Assembly: GCA_020744225.1 (NCBI GenBank)
Contig: JAGMWG010000007.1
Location: forward strand, 1,054,001 to 1,118,000
Source of the DNA: Paraphoma chrysanthemicola
Taxonomy: Eukaryota > Ascomycota > Dothideomycetes > Pleosporales > Phaeosphaeriaceae
Length of the DNA stretch: 64,000 bases
Direction: 5' to 3'
The notes beneath the pieces were generated by a model, which worked only from the letters and a program-made list of their open reading frames with translations, was not told the origin of the DNA and did no database searches. Shown piece by piece: positions 46,247 to 59,033 of the stretch (positions are counted from its first letter, which is position 1; every line of letters starts with the position of its first letter). The position numbers and the translations under genes are program-made.

Positions 46247-46254
46247 TTTATAAA
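46247..46254 (-). promoter_or_regulatory. Candidate TATA box of the protease gene
   Basis: Palindromic TTTATAAA, about 240 bases upstream of the protease start codon on the minus strand. It would imply a leader of roughly 200 bases. A TATA element would suit an inducible secreted-enzyme gene, but it is only a sequence match. Confidence 0.35.
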
Positions 46255-48019
46255 TCACCCTCGTGATCACTGATACACAACGAACCGCGCGCCGAACTGC
46301 TTTGCGTACAGTGTTCGTGTGTATCGAGCAGGGGCTTGGGGGTTACAGCATGAATAGGCTACAATGCTCATTGGGGTTACGTGTGTGTGTGAGGGTCGAG
46401 TGCTTAGGCATATTGCCGACATGGTGGACACGCAATGCGGAACTAGAGACGGAGTACAAAGATGAGACTTACATCTACGCGGCAGGCAGTCAAGGTGCGG
46501 CGGAGGAGTGTGTCAGGGCAAAGAAGCCAAGAAACGTGCCAGCACGAGGAAGTTGGAAGCGGCCTGGGATAGGAAGTGAAGAAGTGGGTGAAGTAGTGAG
46601 TGAAAGTGCAAATGAATGAACAGAATCTACCGAAAAGGCAGGACAGGATCACTCTAAATGAAGGAAGAGTGAGTTGAGTAGTAGAGAGTGTGTGGAAAGA
46701 AACGAAGGTGCGCCCAGGGCTGTTGTTTGAAGGGTGTCGGAGGAAAGAAGGACCAAGACTACAGGGCAGGAGCAGGCGGCCACGGCTCATGTACTCGCGT
46801 CCACCATGTCGCATCGTTGGGGCTGCAGGCGACCAAGCTTGACGAAGCCGCGCCCGCATGTGAAACGCCTTGGCGACCGGCTGTCTCCCGCGAGCCACCA
46901 TGCCCTATTCACGCCCGCTGCCCGCCCGCCAAGCACGCTGGCCTGCTTCAGCCGCCGCAAGTGGACCACTGGTCGCTGCTACGCGAGGCGGGCATCCGCA
47001 CCTCGAGCCTCGATTGGGGCGTCTCGGGAGATTGTTTGCGCGGTGTGGTGATGATCTCGAGCATGCTTTCACTTGCTATTACGCGCGTTGAATCTTACTT
47101 TGGTGCTCGGGCGGTGCTGAACCTGTCTCGTACTTGCTTCTGGCGCTGTACAACGGAGGCCAAAGTCGGCGCCTGGCACCCGCAATTAGCAGGCACGACT
47201 CTGCACGTTGGACGCAGGTGGAAGGAGCGATGTTCAGGGAACGCATGTTGATTGGCCAGCTTTATCTGAAACAACGTGGCGGTGCCGAATCAGGCAAAGC
47301 CCGACCTTTTCGGCCGACCCCACACGTCGCATAAACCCGCACTCAACACACGCACGCATCAGGGGTCTTCTCAGCGGCCTCGTAGGGAAAAAATTCATGC
47401 ACTAGCATGGCCGAACAAAACACACCACTCGGAGCCAGTCGACCTTGCGTCGCTGCCTGAGCCACTCCGAGGACTCGCGACGATGAATCCCCCGACCGGT
47501 GCCGTGCGCAATGTGTGTCAAAACGCACACGCACGCTCCAAACCAAACATTCTGGACCACCCAGCCGCCGTGACACGTGAATGGGCGTTTCAGCCACTGA
47601 TTAAGGGCTGCGTTGGTTCGCGGAGGAGCGATGTCGTTCCTGCATGACATCTGCTGTCTAAAGTCCGGCGCGCAGGCTGCACGTCTGACGCTGCACTGCG
47701 TGCTGTCTTTGTCTCTGTATGAAATATACGGATAAATGCAACCCGTGAGCACGCTCTGCCTGAATACATCCCGACCCACGTCAACACGACTGGTGCGCGC
47801 TGCTCGCTGGGTATCTCGGATCTCGCGGCTTCCACCAGCAGCGCGTTTTGTTTAGAGGTCTTTGACACCTGAATCAAATCTCGAATCGCACCACTCGTTT
47901 CGCGGCACCCAGTCGGCATGAACGCACACGCGCCCTGTCATCAGCCAGTCACGGCATGAGAAACAGTCCTCACCACTTATGCTCACACCTCTGCGTAACT
48001 GTCAAAACTAGAATGTTTG

Positions 48020-48046
48020 TTTATGCCGCTTTTTAGTCGGCATAAA
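48020..48046. repeat. Perfect inverted repeat (9-bp arms, 9-base loop)
   Basis: TTTATGCCG, loop CTTTTTAGT, CGGCATAAA. It lies about 530 bases 3' of the VPS10 stop codon. It could fold as an RNA hairpin in a long 3' end, or be a protein-binding palindrome. It is not followed by a T-run on the minus strand that would suggest a classical terminator. Confidence 0.5.
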
Positions 48047-48571
48047 GGAGAGTAACATAAAGAGGTTGACGTTATATTAAACATTTCTACTGCGCCACGC
48101 CCTTGCTTGGGGCATGTGGTGCCGATGGTGTGGTTACTGGTAGACCCTGGTCGTGATTGAGATTGTACTGTGCTGCGCCACATCGCGATGGCAATGCTTG
48201 ACAAGGGCGGGAGATGTCCAGATTGCATCAAGATACCGATCGTCGTCATTCACGGGCCACACCGGCCGTTGAGCCTTGATCATGTTTGTGGCGAGTGACA
48301 TGCATTCATCAATTTGACACCACACACCACAACGGAAAGATGGCAAACTCGGTTCCCGCGCAGAGTGACACAGTTGAACGCCAACACGTCACCAAGTACA
48401 AGCGGTTCTGCATAGGAATAGGGAGTGACGTCGAAAAACCAATCAATTCTTACAAGAAAAGTACAAGCACGTTCCACTTATCTACCAGTCTGTCATAGCG
48501 ACACAAGCACACAACGCCCCGTCTGTGCTTCTCACCACGCACACGCCTCTAGGTAAAACCACAACCCAAGC

Positions 48572-51500
48572 TTACACGTCCTCGTCACTGTCCTCACCTA
48601 GCAGTTCGCCCTCATCGGGGTCCACAACCGCATAATCTCCGCGACCTCTTGCGAACGAACTCCTGCTAGTATATGTTCGTCCACCATGTCCACCACCCAT
48701 TCTGCTCGCAACCATGCGGTACAGGCTGCCAATTACCATGGGTATGGCTGCGATGACAGCGACAAGACCCGCAACTGCGGCAACTGGCCACTTGACCCAT
48801 GGAGCCTCGCTGTCAAACGCACTGCCCGTGTCACCCAGCCTGATGCGGCCAAATTTGCCATCCCAGTTGCGCCACACGTAGTACCCGATCCCACCAGCCG
48901 CGGCAAAAGGAACGATGATAGCCATGAATAAGCCGAAGCCGCTAATGCCGTGCTTCTTCTGGAACTCCTCTTCGAAGCCTGGGCACGGGTGTGGATCGCC
49001 TTGTTTCTCGAGCTCTTTACCACCGACGCAGGTGGAAAGTGGGATCTTGCGGTATGCGGTTACATCCCAGTATTCCCTCGCGCCATTCTTGCAGACGTCC
49101 ATGGGATCAGCGAGTTCAAGGCCTTGAATGGGTTTGCAGTCGCCACCTCTGCTTTCATAATTGTATGCACTGAGGCTTGTTAGCGCGCAGTTTGAAGATG
49201 AAATTGCCGAACTTACCATTCGTAGTCCCGCCTGGTGCAGGTGCAGTTCTCTCGAATTTCATGCATGTGGTCGATGCGCGTACCAGCGCGGCATTCTGCG
49301 CCGCGCTTCTTGCGGTGGTACTCCGCCACGTGGCCGAAAAGACATTGCGGGTTTTCGGGTTGCAGAGGGTGTTGCGGGGTCCAGAGTTCAAAGTCTCCGG
49401 CAGTTGGGTCTTTCTCGTCGAGCTCGCACTTCTTCTGGAACTCCTTCAGTCCGGAAAAGTCGATGTTGACTGCAACCAACTCCTTGCCGTCTTTGCCCCA
49501 GACCAAGAAGTTGAGGGATGTGTCACTGGGAACCGTTGTGATGGACTCGACGCGAATCTTGTGCGGCGAGAACTTGTAGAGGTCCCACTTCTCACCGCTA
49601 TTGAGCGTGTAGAAGACGTGATCGGTATCCTCGCCGCGACGAACGATGACGATAACTGATCCTTGGTCACCAAACTCCCAGGCGTAGTTACCCTTCTTAA
49701 TCTCCTGCCAGGTAATACCAGCGTCAGTGGTCATGTAGGTGTTGGCTTCGCCGACGGTGCCGAGCTCGGCGCCCACGTTGCCTACGCCAAGCATGTAGCC
49801 AACAGCTGTGGGAGACGAGTACATCTCGCGAGGATCCGCGCGCTCTGTGTAGCCATGAATGTGAAGGGAGCAAGTAGCCTTCTTGGAAACATCGCAGCCG
49901 TATTTGTTGCCTTCGGAATCGATGTCTGGAGCTTGCAAAGGTTCCCACTCGGCGCCATCATTGTGCGTGATCCTGGTCTGCTTCTTCTTCTTGGCGCCGT
50001 TGTTGACGTCGTCGATGTTTGACACAATGTTCGCAAGTGCAACACCTTCGAGCCCTTGCATCTTCTCGAAGTCGACGTAGCCCAGTGTGTTCCTGTTGAC
50101 GCCATTGAGACTGAGCACAAACGACGTGCCGTTACTGTTACTCTTGATGATAGATCCATACTCTTGATCTGGTCGTGGATTGACAGTGACATGCAGGAAG
50201 ATTGCGTGGGTTGAGCTGTCCAAGAGTGTGTACGCAGTCTGATGAATGTCAAAGAACTTCGGAGGGAACTGGGCATCTGCGAACGTCTTGGCATCCAAGG
50301 TCGTGTCCAGCTTGAGCGTGCCGTCCTCGGCTTTGGTCGCAACTACGATGAATTCGGACATCATCGCAAACTCAACGACCGACTTGAACTTGACATCTTG
50401 CTTCTTGAACATGTCGTCACTCGAGATGAGTTGTAGCGGAGCACCCATTTCCTCATTGGCGTGCTGTTCGCAAAAGATTTGTTCTTCTTTGACGTTGCGA
50501 CCGGCCTCGCGCCAAACAAATGCACATTTCTGGACATACTGGACAAGCGGATCCCAGCTGCCCTCCTGTCCGTTCTTGAGTGAGACAAAGGCAGCCGTAT
50601 GGCATTCTTTGCTGTTCATCTTGTCACAATTCTTGCCTCCGAGCCAAATGAGCCAACCGTTCTGTTTGGGATGAAATTGTAGGATTTGAAGCATATCCTG
50701 GTTTGGCTTGACGGGGGCTTCGAAATGGTGGATGCTGTCATGAAGCCCGCGATGCTCGGAGTAGTACACTTTTTCTGATGACGTCAGGAAGTAGACGTAG
50801 TTGTTGTCGTACTGGTGAGGATAAATGCGCACAATCTCCCCGTCAACAGCCTTCTTCCATTTCTTGCCATGATCGTGGGTTATCCAAGCAGTGCGGTCGT
50901 CTGTCAGCATCACCACCGTCTCGTCGCTCTCTTTCTTGTTGCCGTCGTCGTCTTTCTCATCGTCCTGAGAAGGACGCTCAAGGTAGTACCACTCCATGAA
51001 GTTACTGCCTCGGAAGCGAGTGATTTCGCTCGTGATCTCGTCATTCTTAGGTGGTGGCAATTCAACCTCGTCGCATTTGCGCTCCACCTGTTCGTCCTTC
51101 TTGGAGCCGCCTTTGCACTGGTTACCTGGTATCTTTCTCCAGCCTGAGCTACCCTTGTAAGTCTTGTCGCCCTTCTTGCAAGCATCTTTGGGTGGCCGCA
51201 GCGATTCTGTGGGCACACACTTCTTGTCTTTGCCTTCGCCTTCACGCTTGAAGTTGTAGTCGCATTCGAAGTCCCTGAACTCGTCGCATTCACATGGCTC
51301 GAATGTTGGTACAGGGTCCTTGAATACCTCACCGATGAAGCACTCAGCATCCCATTTGCGCCTGCGGAACAGTTGCTTGTGTCCCATGACACAGCTCGGG
51401 TCGTCCTTCTCATCGACGCGAACGGACCATTTGTCATCAAAGTCCTTGTCGCTGCATTTTCTCGCATGCAAATCTGTAAAGTCAATGTGAATGATGACAT

Positions 51501-53115
51501 GTTCACGGCCACCACCGTCCTTCTTCTTGGAGGCGTATAGCATGAACTTCAAGCTGGTCGAGTCTGGAAGTGTCGTGAGTTCGCGTGCACGAAACTTGTA
51601 GCCGAGATCGATCGATTTCCACGTGTCCTTGCGTCCGTGCTTCAGCGAGTACATGACCTTGTCAGTGTCGCCTTCGTCGAACACAGCGACCAGGACGGAG
51701 CCCTGGTCGCCAAACTCATACTTGTGCGCCTCTTCTAGCGCAAGCTCCCAATTGAGACCAGCGTCATCGGAGACGTAGAGGTCGCCATCGGTGTATTTGC
51801 CAAGCTCGTCGCCGGTATTGCCAACGCCCATGACGATGCCGGGAGCGGGGCTGGAAAAGACTCGTCCGCTGTTGTGTAGATTTGTCACAGAGTGGAGGTG
51901 TAGTTCTTTGCCGCTTTCCTTGACCTTGAGCTTCTCAAACGTGCGTCCGTCGTCAAAGCTGATGCGCGACTTGAGCTTCTTTCCTGCTCCCCTGTTCTGG
52001 ACAGCATCTGCATTGTCCACGATGTTCACCAGAACCACACCCTGGATGTTCGCGATCTTCTCAAAGTCGACGAAGCCATCGGGATTGCGATTGGTGTGTT
52101 CGACGTTGGCAGTGAAGTATGTACCATTCGAATTGCTCGTGTAGAGGTTTCCCATAGCCACGTACTTTGAGGTCATGACGTCGACCTGGATGCTGTAGTT
52201 GGTGGACTCCAGTATAGTGTATGCATCTTCCTCGATTTTGTGGTCGCCAAACTCGGCGTGGTGCCAAGTCTCGGTATCTTGAGTAGTGTAGAGGGACAAT
52301 TCGTTGGAGTGATCGGATTTCGCAGCGGCAACGAGGTAGCCCTTGACAGCAGCCATATTGGCCATGCCCTGTACGGTGCGTCCGGACGACATGACGGGCT
52401 CGGAGGAGTCGGAGTCGGTCTTGAAAAAGCTGCGCATGTTAAGATTGGACATTGTGTATCATGGGGTAGCCGCTTACTTATCGGAGATCAACAATCTGAA
52501 GTCCTTGGAGCGATCCGAGAACTTTCCCTTGGCGATGCACAGGATGCGGTCGTCGTGCTTGTCCTGTCCCTCGAGGAAGCGCTCTGAGCCCTTCGCCCAT
52601 TGGCACATTCGACGCTCGACCTTGAGACGCTTGGGCGCCGACTCGAATCCGTCCACAGTGTAGTACGTCGTGCCTAAACATGGCCGCGTGAAGCAATCTT
52701 CGATTTCGTGTATGAGAATCTTCTTGTTGTTTTGCGCATGCCAGCTGACGGGCCCCTGCGGCGATGGCGGATATTCGGTCTTGAAGCCCTTCCATGTGTC
52801 TCCCTGATCAAATGTGATCCAGTGCTTCTCTTCGCTCAAGATCAAGGCGACCTTGTTATCGAACGGGTTCTTCAGTATTCCCAGACCCTGCTGCTCCTTC
52901 AGTTCTTTCCACTTCTTGCCAGCATCCGTGGAGCGCCATATCTTGCCAGTCTGCAGCTCTTGCACGAGCGCGACGGCAGAGTCGTCGAAGTAGAGGAGGT
53001 TCACGAGCTCGTTGTCGAACGGACTCGTCTCGACGAACGGGGCGTCTTTGGCAGTGGCGAAGGGTGCTAATGCCAGCAGGGCGGGCAGCAGGAGGCCCTT
53101 AAGATATTTCATCAT
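48572..53115 (-). CDS. VPS10: Vacuolar protein sorting receptor Vps10/Pep1
   Basis: Type I sorting receptor that carries carboxypeptidase Y and other hydrolases from the Golgi to the vacuole or endosome. Minus-strand exons 53115-52478, 52429-49217 and 49169-48572 give 1482 residues. Signal peptide at 1-22 (MMKYLKGLLLPALLALAPFATA). Two tandem Vps10 propeller-plus-cysteine modules follow, each with BNR/Asp-box repeats such as STDAGKKWKEL, SDDAGLNWEL, THDHGKKWKKA and TTDAGITWQEI. The cysteine-rich ends include CECDEFRDFECDYNF and CTCTRRDYECAYNYES. Membrane helices lie near 1358-1382 and 1408-1434, then a short acidic tail (GELLGEDSDEDV) that may carry retromer or clathrin-adaptor signals. It shows the usual two-domain length of fungal Vps10. 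Confidence 0.95.
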
Positions 53116-55554
53116 GCATCAAGGCGGAAGGGGAAAATGTGGTGGGTGGTTGCGCAGGCAGACGCGGGCGTTATGAACAACTGGCTGCTTCGCCGCGCTC
53201 AGCCTCGTCGTGAAGCTGAAGGCAGTGCTTGGCGCTTTGGAAACAGTGGATGCGCCGCACGAGGAGCTGTGGCGAGGGTCTCACCACGGCGCGAATGAAT
53301 TTGGGAACGCGTGTAGGATGTGCAAAAGATACGTATGCAATATTCAACGACGATAAGAAGACGCTATGGCAAGCCTAGGGAATGGACACATGCAAGTTGT
53401 CAGCCACAGGTGTCCGCGGTGACGAATGCCTGCCTACAACACGGGAGCGCAGCGGCTCGCACGCTAGCGGAGGTCCGCACGTTCCGCAAATAGCACCCGG
53501 CCGCCATCTTCACTCCTGCGAGGCCCAGCACCGACGAAGATGAAAACGTCTCCTCATGATACCCCAAAATTCTCTCTCCGGCCCATCGTGTTGCCAGATC
53601 TTCGACTGCCAACTTGTACTCGCTGGCCCAATTGTCAGCCGACATGCACGTGCGCAATTGCGATCGCTCGGCCCTCCTCCTTCACGTGTGGGGGGCGTAC
53701 TGTGTACTGCATAAATCTCCAAAACACTGCTTCTCGGTACATCCGAATCTTTGTCATACTGCGGTGTTTGGACATCCACTGTAGGCAGCAGTAGCATGCA
53801 TCACAACACCTGGGCAGTCAAGATGGGAATCTGACGTCCAAACGGGTTACATCGGTTATATCTTATATCACAAACGCCGCGCATGTACAGTATGTGCCTG
53901 ACCGTAGTTCATGCTCGCTACAGTCTTCTTATCATACCATTCTCAATTATTGCCTAGCCTCAGGATTTTCGCCGGTCCCAGCACGCCCAGCTCAACGAGA
54001 GAGAGCCTGAAGCATCATTCCCTGCGCTTCCAATCTCGTGTCCATGTCCCCTTATTGCTGGACCATCAGATCTATCCTCGACTCGAGTTTCTTGGACTCT
54101 TCTAAGGTACGTGGGTCTGGTTTGTAATCTCCTTACGCCATCGATCATGGCTGTTGCTGCGATCGGACCATGTCCAGCAACTGCTGTGAGCTATCGGTAT
54201 TGAGGGGTTGTCAGTGGGCAAAATATCGAGGGTAGAGATAACTACATACAAACAATACTCATTGCCTATTTTGTGCTGGCGTATCTCTTCGAAATTGTAT
54301 TTGTTGATGTTTAATTGGATTGGTTGAGGGCGATGGGGTTGTGTTGGCGATCGTAGTGCAGCTTCTTCTTGAGGTTGGGCTAGGGTTTTGTTATGTGACA
54401 TATTGCTAAGACCATTCGTATGGGTCAGAATATCATGCAAGGAAAATCTGGATGTCGTTAGGATCTGCCATAGGGAAGGGTTGGAAGTCGCAAAACTCGA
54501 CTCAGGGCGAGGGTAGGTACCATGGTTCAACATGCGCAAGATACGTTTGGCATCCGCACCACTCGATCGTTAGCATACCATGCAACCGCTGCATATAATC
54601 GAAGCGATTGTTTGAGTTTCGCGCACAGGAAAGATGCCTCTTGACATTCACCAACGAACCCCGAACCCTCCGATTTGAGGGCTGCCGATCAGAACTTCTG
54701 TTTTTCTTTGCTTGTGAAATATGCTCGCCACGCAAATCTGCGCAGGCACAGCGTGCTTCTGGCATCTCCACGCCATCTACAACAATGCACAGCCTTAGTC
54801 ATTGTCGACATATTGTACCAAACTTCGATATGCAAACTCGTGCTACGCTCACGAGGGTACCTTTGCTTTCGATTGACAGCTTGTACAATCATGTCGACAG
54901 AACACATTAGGGTCTGAAAAAAGGTGCAGATAGCAAGATGAGAGAGGGTAGCGGTAGCGAAGCTTGGTGCTGCAAAGAGTTGTCGACGCGCAAAACGCCG
55001 GTCAGGAAGGGTGCACAGGACTGCTCGCAACGCAAGTAAATATTTTCCTCACTGGTCAAATCTCCTGCAGCATTATCTCCGCCTGAATTGCGCGTGCATA
55101 AGTTGGCCATTCGTTAATGGCTAGCCTGCACTGCGGCCCGGCATGCTCACTGCTTACCCCACCACATCCGCCACTACTTTCAGACTGGTAGATGTCCCCT
55201 GGATATATCTCAGGAGATGATTGGTTAGAAAAGGTGGCAGTGGCTTCGAGATCAGGTAGCAGTTGACTAGACGAAACAGCGACACCTAGCAAGGCTGAGA
55301 GGGCTGTGGCGACCTTAAGCGCCAGCGTTAAGTCAAAGCCAGGAAGGAAACCGCATACCATCTCGAAAAATCTTTCAACATCGGCGTGAAAATCCGATCA
55401 TCGCAATAATCTGACGTGCCTTTATCCTCGTCCACGTTCGCATAGACGAGAGACGTTGCTCCTGGCCCGCGGGGTGAAGAACGCAGCCTTGTCGATATAT
55501 CGAGCTGCGCAACACGGGAGGGGCAACGACGCCATACGAGCTAAGACAATCATA
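53116..55554. other. Long intergenic region without a supported gene
   Basis: About 2.4 kb between the VPS10 start (minus) and the next plus-strand gene, so it holds two divergent promoters. A possible small minus-strand frame around 54401-54052 was examined and not accepted. The frame of the next gene is open back to 55456, but that part looks like leader. Confidence 0.45.
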
Positions 55555-58001
55555 ATGAAATTTGACGATTTATGGAACTGCTACGAATGCAATGCCGTCA
55601 ACGCACCTTGGTGTGATCAATGCCCAAATTGCGGAGCTGACAAAGCGGCCTCGGACACACTTGACATACCCCTTGAGCTACACAGTGCATCCGAGCACGA
55701 ACACTCTGGACCTTCGCAGCTCCGACGGGAGTCTATTTCATCGGGAACGGACAATGTTGCACAAGTCATTGTCGTTCCTGGACCTACCGCAATACTTCAG
55801 ACCTCAGCAAGTCCCACAAAAGATACAAATTCGTCACTGGCGAACACACGGCCGAGAGGCGTCAATTCAGATGACGACCTCAACCTCAACCCCAACCTCA
55901 ATAACAAAGCTCTTCATCACTACGACCCACTATCTGTATCGCACGACGTTCACTGGGATGATGTGCACTACGGAGGGCGTCGAAATCGCTCTCACAGTGA
56001 ATCGAGCAAATCGTCGTCATATGCCAATTCATTGGTATCCACCGCATCTCTGGCATCTTCAGCAACCGACTTCTCTAGGAACACGGGCTATTCTGCAATT
56101 CAGATCGCAAGAGCCACTAAAGAGCTCATTCGTGTCCTTCAGGATGACCCTGATTTAGCTCGGTTGTACAAATATGCTATAGTCGACCCTAGCATTGGGC
56201 CTGAAAAGCTCGAAAGAAATCTCCGACGATCTTTCCGGAACTACGCTGATATCCTTGGGAGAGCTGCCGGCGACACCTTAGAATATCTCGCATCTCGTTT
56301 GGTAAAGCTCAAAGCGAGAGCAGTAGCGCAGGTGATCGTTCAAAAATATGGTTCCAATAACAGCGTAAAGACAACTAGGCAGGATCAAGAACAAAGCTCC
56401 GATGAGGAATCCGATGCTCGTCCTGTAGATGAAAGTATCTTCGAAGACATCATCAGCTTTCGCGAGTTCCTCGTCGGTGGCAAAGCGTTCACCATGCTTC
56501 ACTCACAAATTCGCTCCTTTGTCATCCCAAAAACCGAGCGAGGCGAAGATATCACAGCGATTCCAGGCGATGAGGACGAGTGCGTTCAAATCTTGGAGAC
56601 TGGTCAGCGAGGCACGGAGTCGAGTCCCAATCACCCCTCTCCGTCATTAGCATATGGCCCCACAGAGCAACTTGATGTTGCCATGAACATTGAAGTAACT
56701 CCCCACGGTAGCTTGACAAATAACTTGGAGAATATGAAGACGTTGGACTATACTTACTCACCTACGATATGGCCCCGAGCTTTGGTTACTCATGTAATGG
56801 TGTTCACGAGCGCTGCTCTCATTGCGTGCGGTTACTTGGAACCACCAGTGAAAGTCGGCGTTACTCGATTGCGATGGATTTGCGTAAGTATATCTCAGCT
56901 GATTGTGGCGTCTCTAGTCTTTTAAAACATATGCTACGCTCAGGAGCTGACTGTTGAACAGAGGTGCGGTGATGAACTCCATGGTGATGTGGTGGAATTT
57001 CGCGCAGGTGGAATTTCCAGACTGATCGAGCGAATGCAACGCTCGACAGGCACCAAAGTAATTGCTACGACCTATAGTCAGAATGGCTCAAACCAACAGT
57101 ACATTTCAGCCGCCCCTGCATGGATGCGAGCAGCCGCTCGGAAAATATCATCAGCGTTTTCACGATCCGAGAACCTGAAAGAGTGCCTGCCCCGACATAC
57201 AAATCAGACCACGCCATCGACATCCGCGCACAGCGGCTCAAGTCACACTCCTATTCAGAATCTACTGCTCATGGCATGTATGCAAGGCGACCAGCAACTC
57301 CGCCGTATCGTCCACCAGGACCCCATCGACGACATTACTACGGACAAAGCACTGTTCACCTTCATGAAAATGCAGTTGACCAAGCGTCGCAACTCTCTTG
57401 GCCGACTCTTTTCCTTGAGATGCATCCAAGGACTCCACTTCGTCAAGGTTTGCGCTCTCATCTGTACACAAACTCGCTTGCTAACAACTACGTTAAGTTC
57501 CGCCTCTGGGCATCAGGAGATGCAGAAGTCTACGATTCCTGTTGCACATCGCCAACGCCTCACGCGTGTCAACGCATACCGCCAGCCACCATAGTCGAGC
57601 CATCAAAGGATGCAGAATACCGTTGCACGCCTGCCGGCCCTTTAGATGTTGGCCCTCCCATCGTCTCTCGACTCATGATGCATTGGCTCAAGTCGCCAGA
57701 ATGTGTACACGAAGACGAGACGCTGGTTTTTGACCAGCTGCCAAAACGGATCTGTGGGAAACTAGAGGGCAAAGTTAGGCATCCTGCGGATGGCTGGGGT
57801 TTGCACTTCGAAGAGGGCCAGGACTACGGCATATTAGCGGGCATGTTACTGATAGCGTTGATGGCCAGTTTATTATTTGCGATATTTTGGTCGTACTTCA
57901 AGGACGACGTGCAGGGCGCATTTGGTGTGGCATCGTACATTGTCGCAGCGGCCGTGGCCTTCGTGGCACTAGTTGTGAACAGGGGTGGCAGACTGGGGTG
58001 A
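55555..58001 (+). CDS. Fungal-specific protein with N-terminal zinc ribbon and C-terminal membrane helices
   Basis: Exons 55555-56883, 56962-57447 and 57498-58001 give 772 residues. The start MKFDDLWNCYECN opens a RanBP2-like zinc ribbon (CYEC...WCDQCPNC). The middle is Ser/Asp-rich with a helical segment near 210-300 (ATKELIRVLQDDPDLARLY). A second conserved region begins RCGDELHGDVVEFRAGG, contains LFSLRCIQGLHFVKFRLW across the last junction, then AEYRCTPAGPLDVGPPIV, and the LDQLPKRICGKLEGK-type block. Two hydrophobic helices end the protein (LAGMLLIALMASLLFAIFW and SYIVAAAVAFVALVV). This architecture recurs in Pezizomycotina with no assigned function. The frame is open 33 codons upstream, but the ATG at 55555 matches the family start. 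Confidence 0.82.
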
Positions 58002-58500
58002 AAAGAGAGCTTGGGTATGATCAAGAGTCAAAGTCGGTGCAACCTCTCATCCTGTCTAAGAACATGTGGAAACATGTGACAGGCATGTCAACTGCAAGAG
58101 ACGAGTGGCAACGAAACGAGAAACAGAGGAAGATCACGGGCAGGAACACGCTGCCTCATTTGCCGTACGATCATCACGTCTCGGTAGTATCGTCGCAGTC
58201 AGGTGGCATAAATAGATTTGGTGTGGCGAAAGAAGCCTTTCGGCGCTGTCTGTGGAGCGATATTAGGAAGCAGTGATGAGTAGAAGTATTGTTTGCTATT
58301 GATGTCGTAACGAAAGTGAAGTCATCGGAGACCGGGCTTCGATGCCAACGCGCCAGTCTATTCCGATGTAGGCCAAGACTGTTGCTTCCTTGTCCTGGCA
58401 CCTTGATATCCCACTGCCCCTTCCTCACATCTTGCTGTCAGCATACGACGCGACTCTCTGCACAAACTCAGCGATACTGCAACGCTCCGCTGTTTGTACT
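58002..58500. other. Convergent 3' intergenic region
   Basis: About 500 bases between the convergent stops of the zinc-ribbon membrane protein and the GFA-fold gene. Nothing else was recognised. Confidence 0.5.
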
Positions 58501-59033
58501 CTATTTTCCGTTTGGCAGCTGCAAATGCAAGGCATCTCCGAGGAAAGGTCGGGCGTGGTATCCATCAAAAGTGTAAATGTTGAGCCCGTCCAAACTTATC
58601 CCTTGGAACATGCGAATATGCAGCGTTTTCAGCAGGCCAATGTGCCCAACGAAGGAACCATACTTACATTGATGCCAATGAGATCTGGATCCCCCGTGGA
58701 TGATGTCAATTGAGGGTCGAAGAACACGCTGCTACCGCACTTTGCGCAGAATTTGTGGAGGTTCCTATGCGTTCCAAAGGTATGGGCCTTGAGATGTTCC
58801 TCCCCACAGTCGATCGCGACTCGATCGCGCGTTGGATAGACGAGCAAGTAGCCATTCTTCATACAAATCGAGCAGTTACACGATCCGATGGGATGACGTC
58901 CAAGAGGAGGGCTCAGCGTAACCGAGAAGCGGACTGCACCGCAGTGGCATGTCGCTTTACGCGTCTCAGTGTCTGCCGGATTGAAAACTGGTAGTTGTGC
59001 GAGGAATGCCTTTTTGAGCTCTTCGTCGCTCAT
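58501..59033 (-). CDS. GFA/CENP-V-fold zinc protein with damaged splice acceptor
   Basis: Glutathione-dependent formaldehyde-activating (GFA, DUF636) family; most members are uncharacterised small zinc enzymes. Exon 1 (59033-58668) starts MSDEELKKAFLAQ and has the family cysteines in ATCHCGAVRF, GSCNCSICMKNG and KFCAKCGS, ending DPDLIGIN. The family's C-terminal part is plainly encoded at 58617-58501: IRMFQGISLDGLNIYTFDGY to a TAG. The 50 bases between begin GTAAGT, contain a CTGCTGAAAAC branch-like site, and would be a phase-0 intron, but they end in CAT, not CAG. No other nearby AG gives the right frame. With the intron kept, translation ends after 13 novel residues. Joined, the protein would be 160 residues. 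Confidence 0.75.

Larger units (their letters stand above)
46009..48571. other. Long intergenic region without a supported gene
   Basis: About 2.5 kb between the protease start and the VPS10 stop, both minus-strand. The protease promoter is at the left end and the VPS10 3' end at the right. Overlapping frames of 100-190 codons are rich in Arg, His, Cys and Ala, as expected of non-coding GC-rich DNA. A hairpin lies at 48020-48046. Confidence 0.45.

Noticed and set aside
46688..47251. 187-codon plus-strand frame
   Set aside because: Cys/Arg/His/Trp-rich composition, no family resemblance, overlapped by frames in every other phase.
54052..54401. Small minus-strand gene (82 residues) with two introns
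   Set aside because: Two junctions keep the frame, but the second intron would be only 35 bases, below the usual fungal minimum, and no family resemblance was seen.
55456..55554. 33-codon N-terminal extension of the zinc-ribbon protein
   Set aside because: The family start MKFDDLW lies at 55555, and the upstream residues look like untranslated leader.
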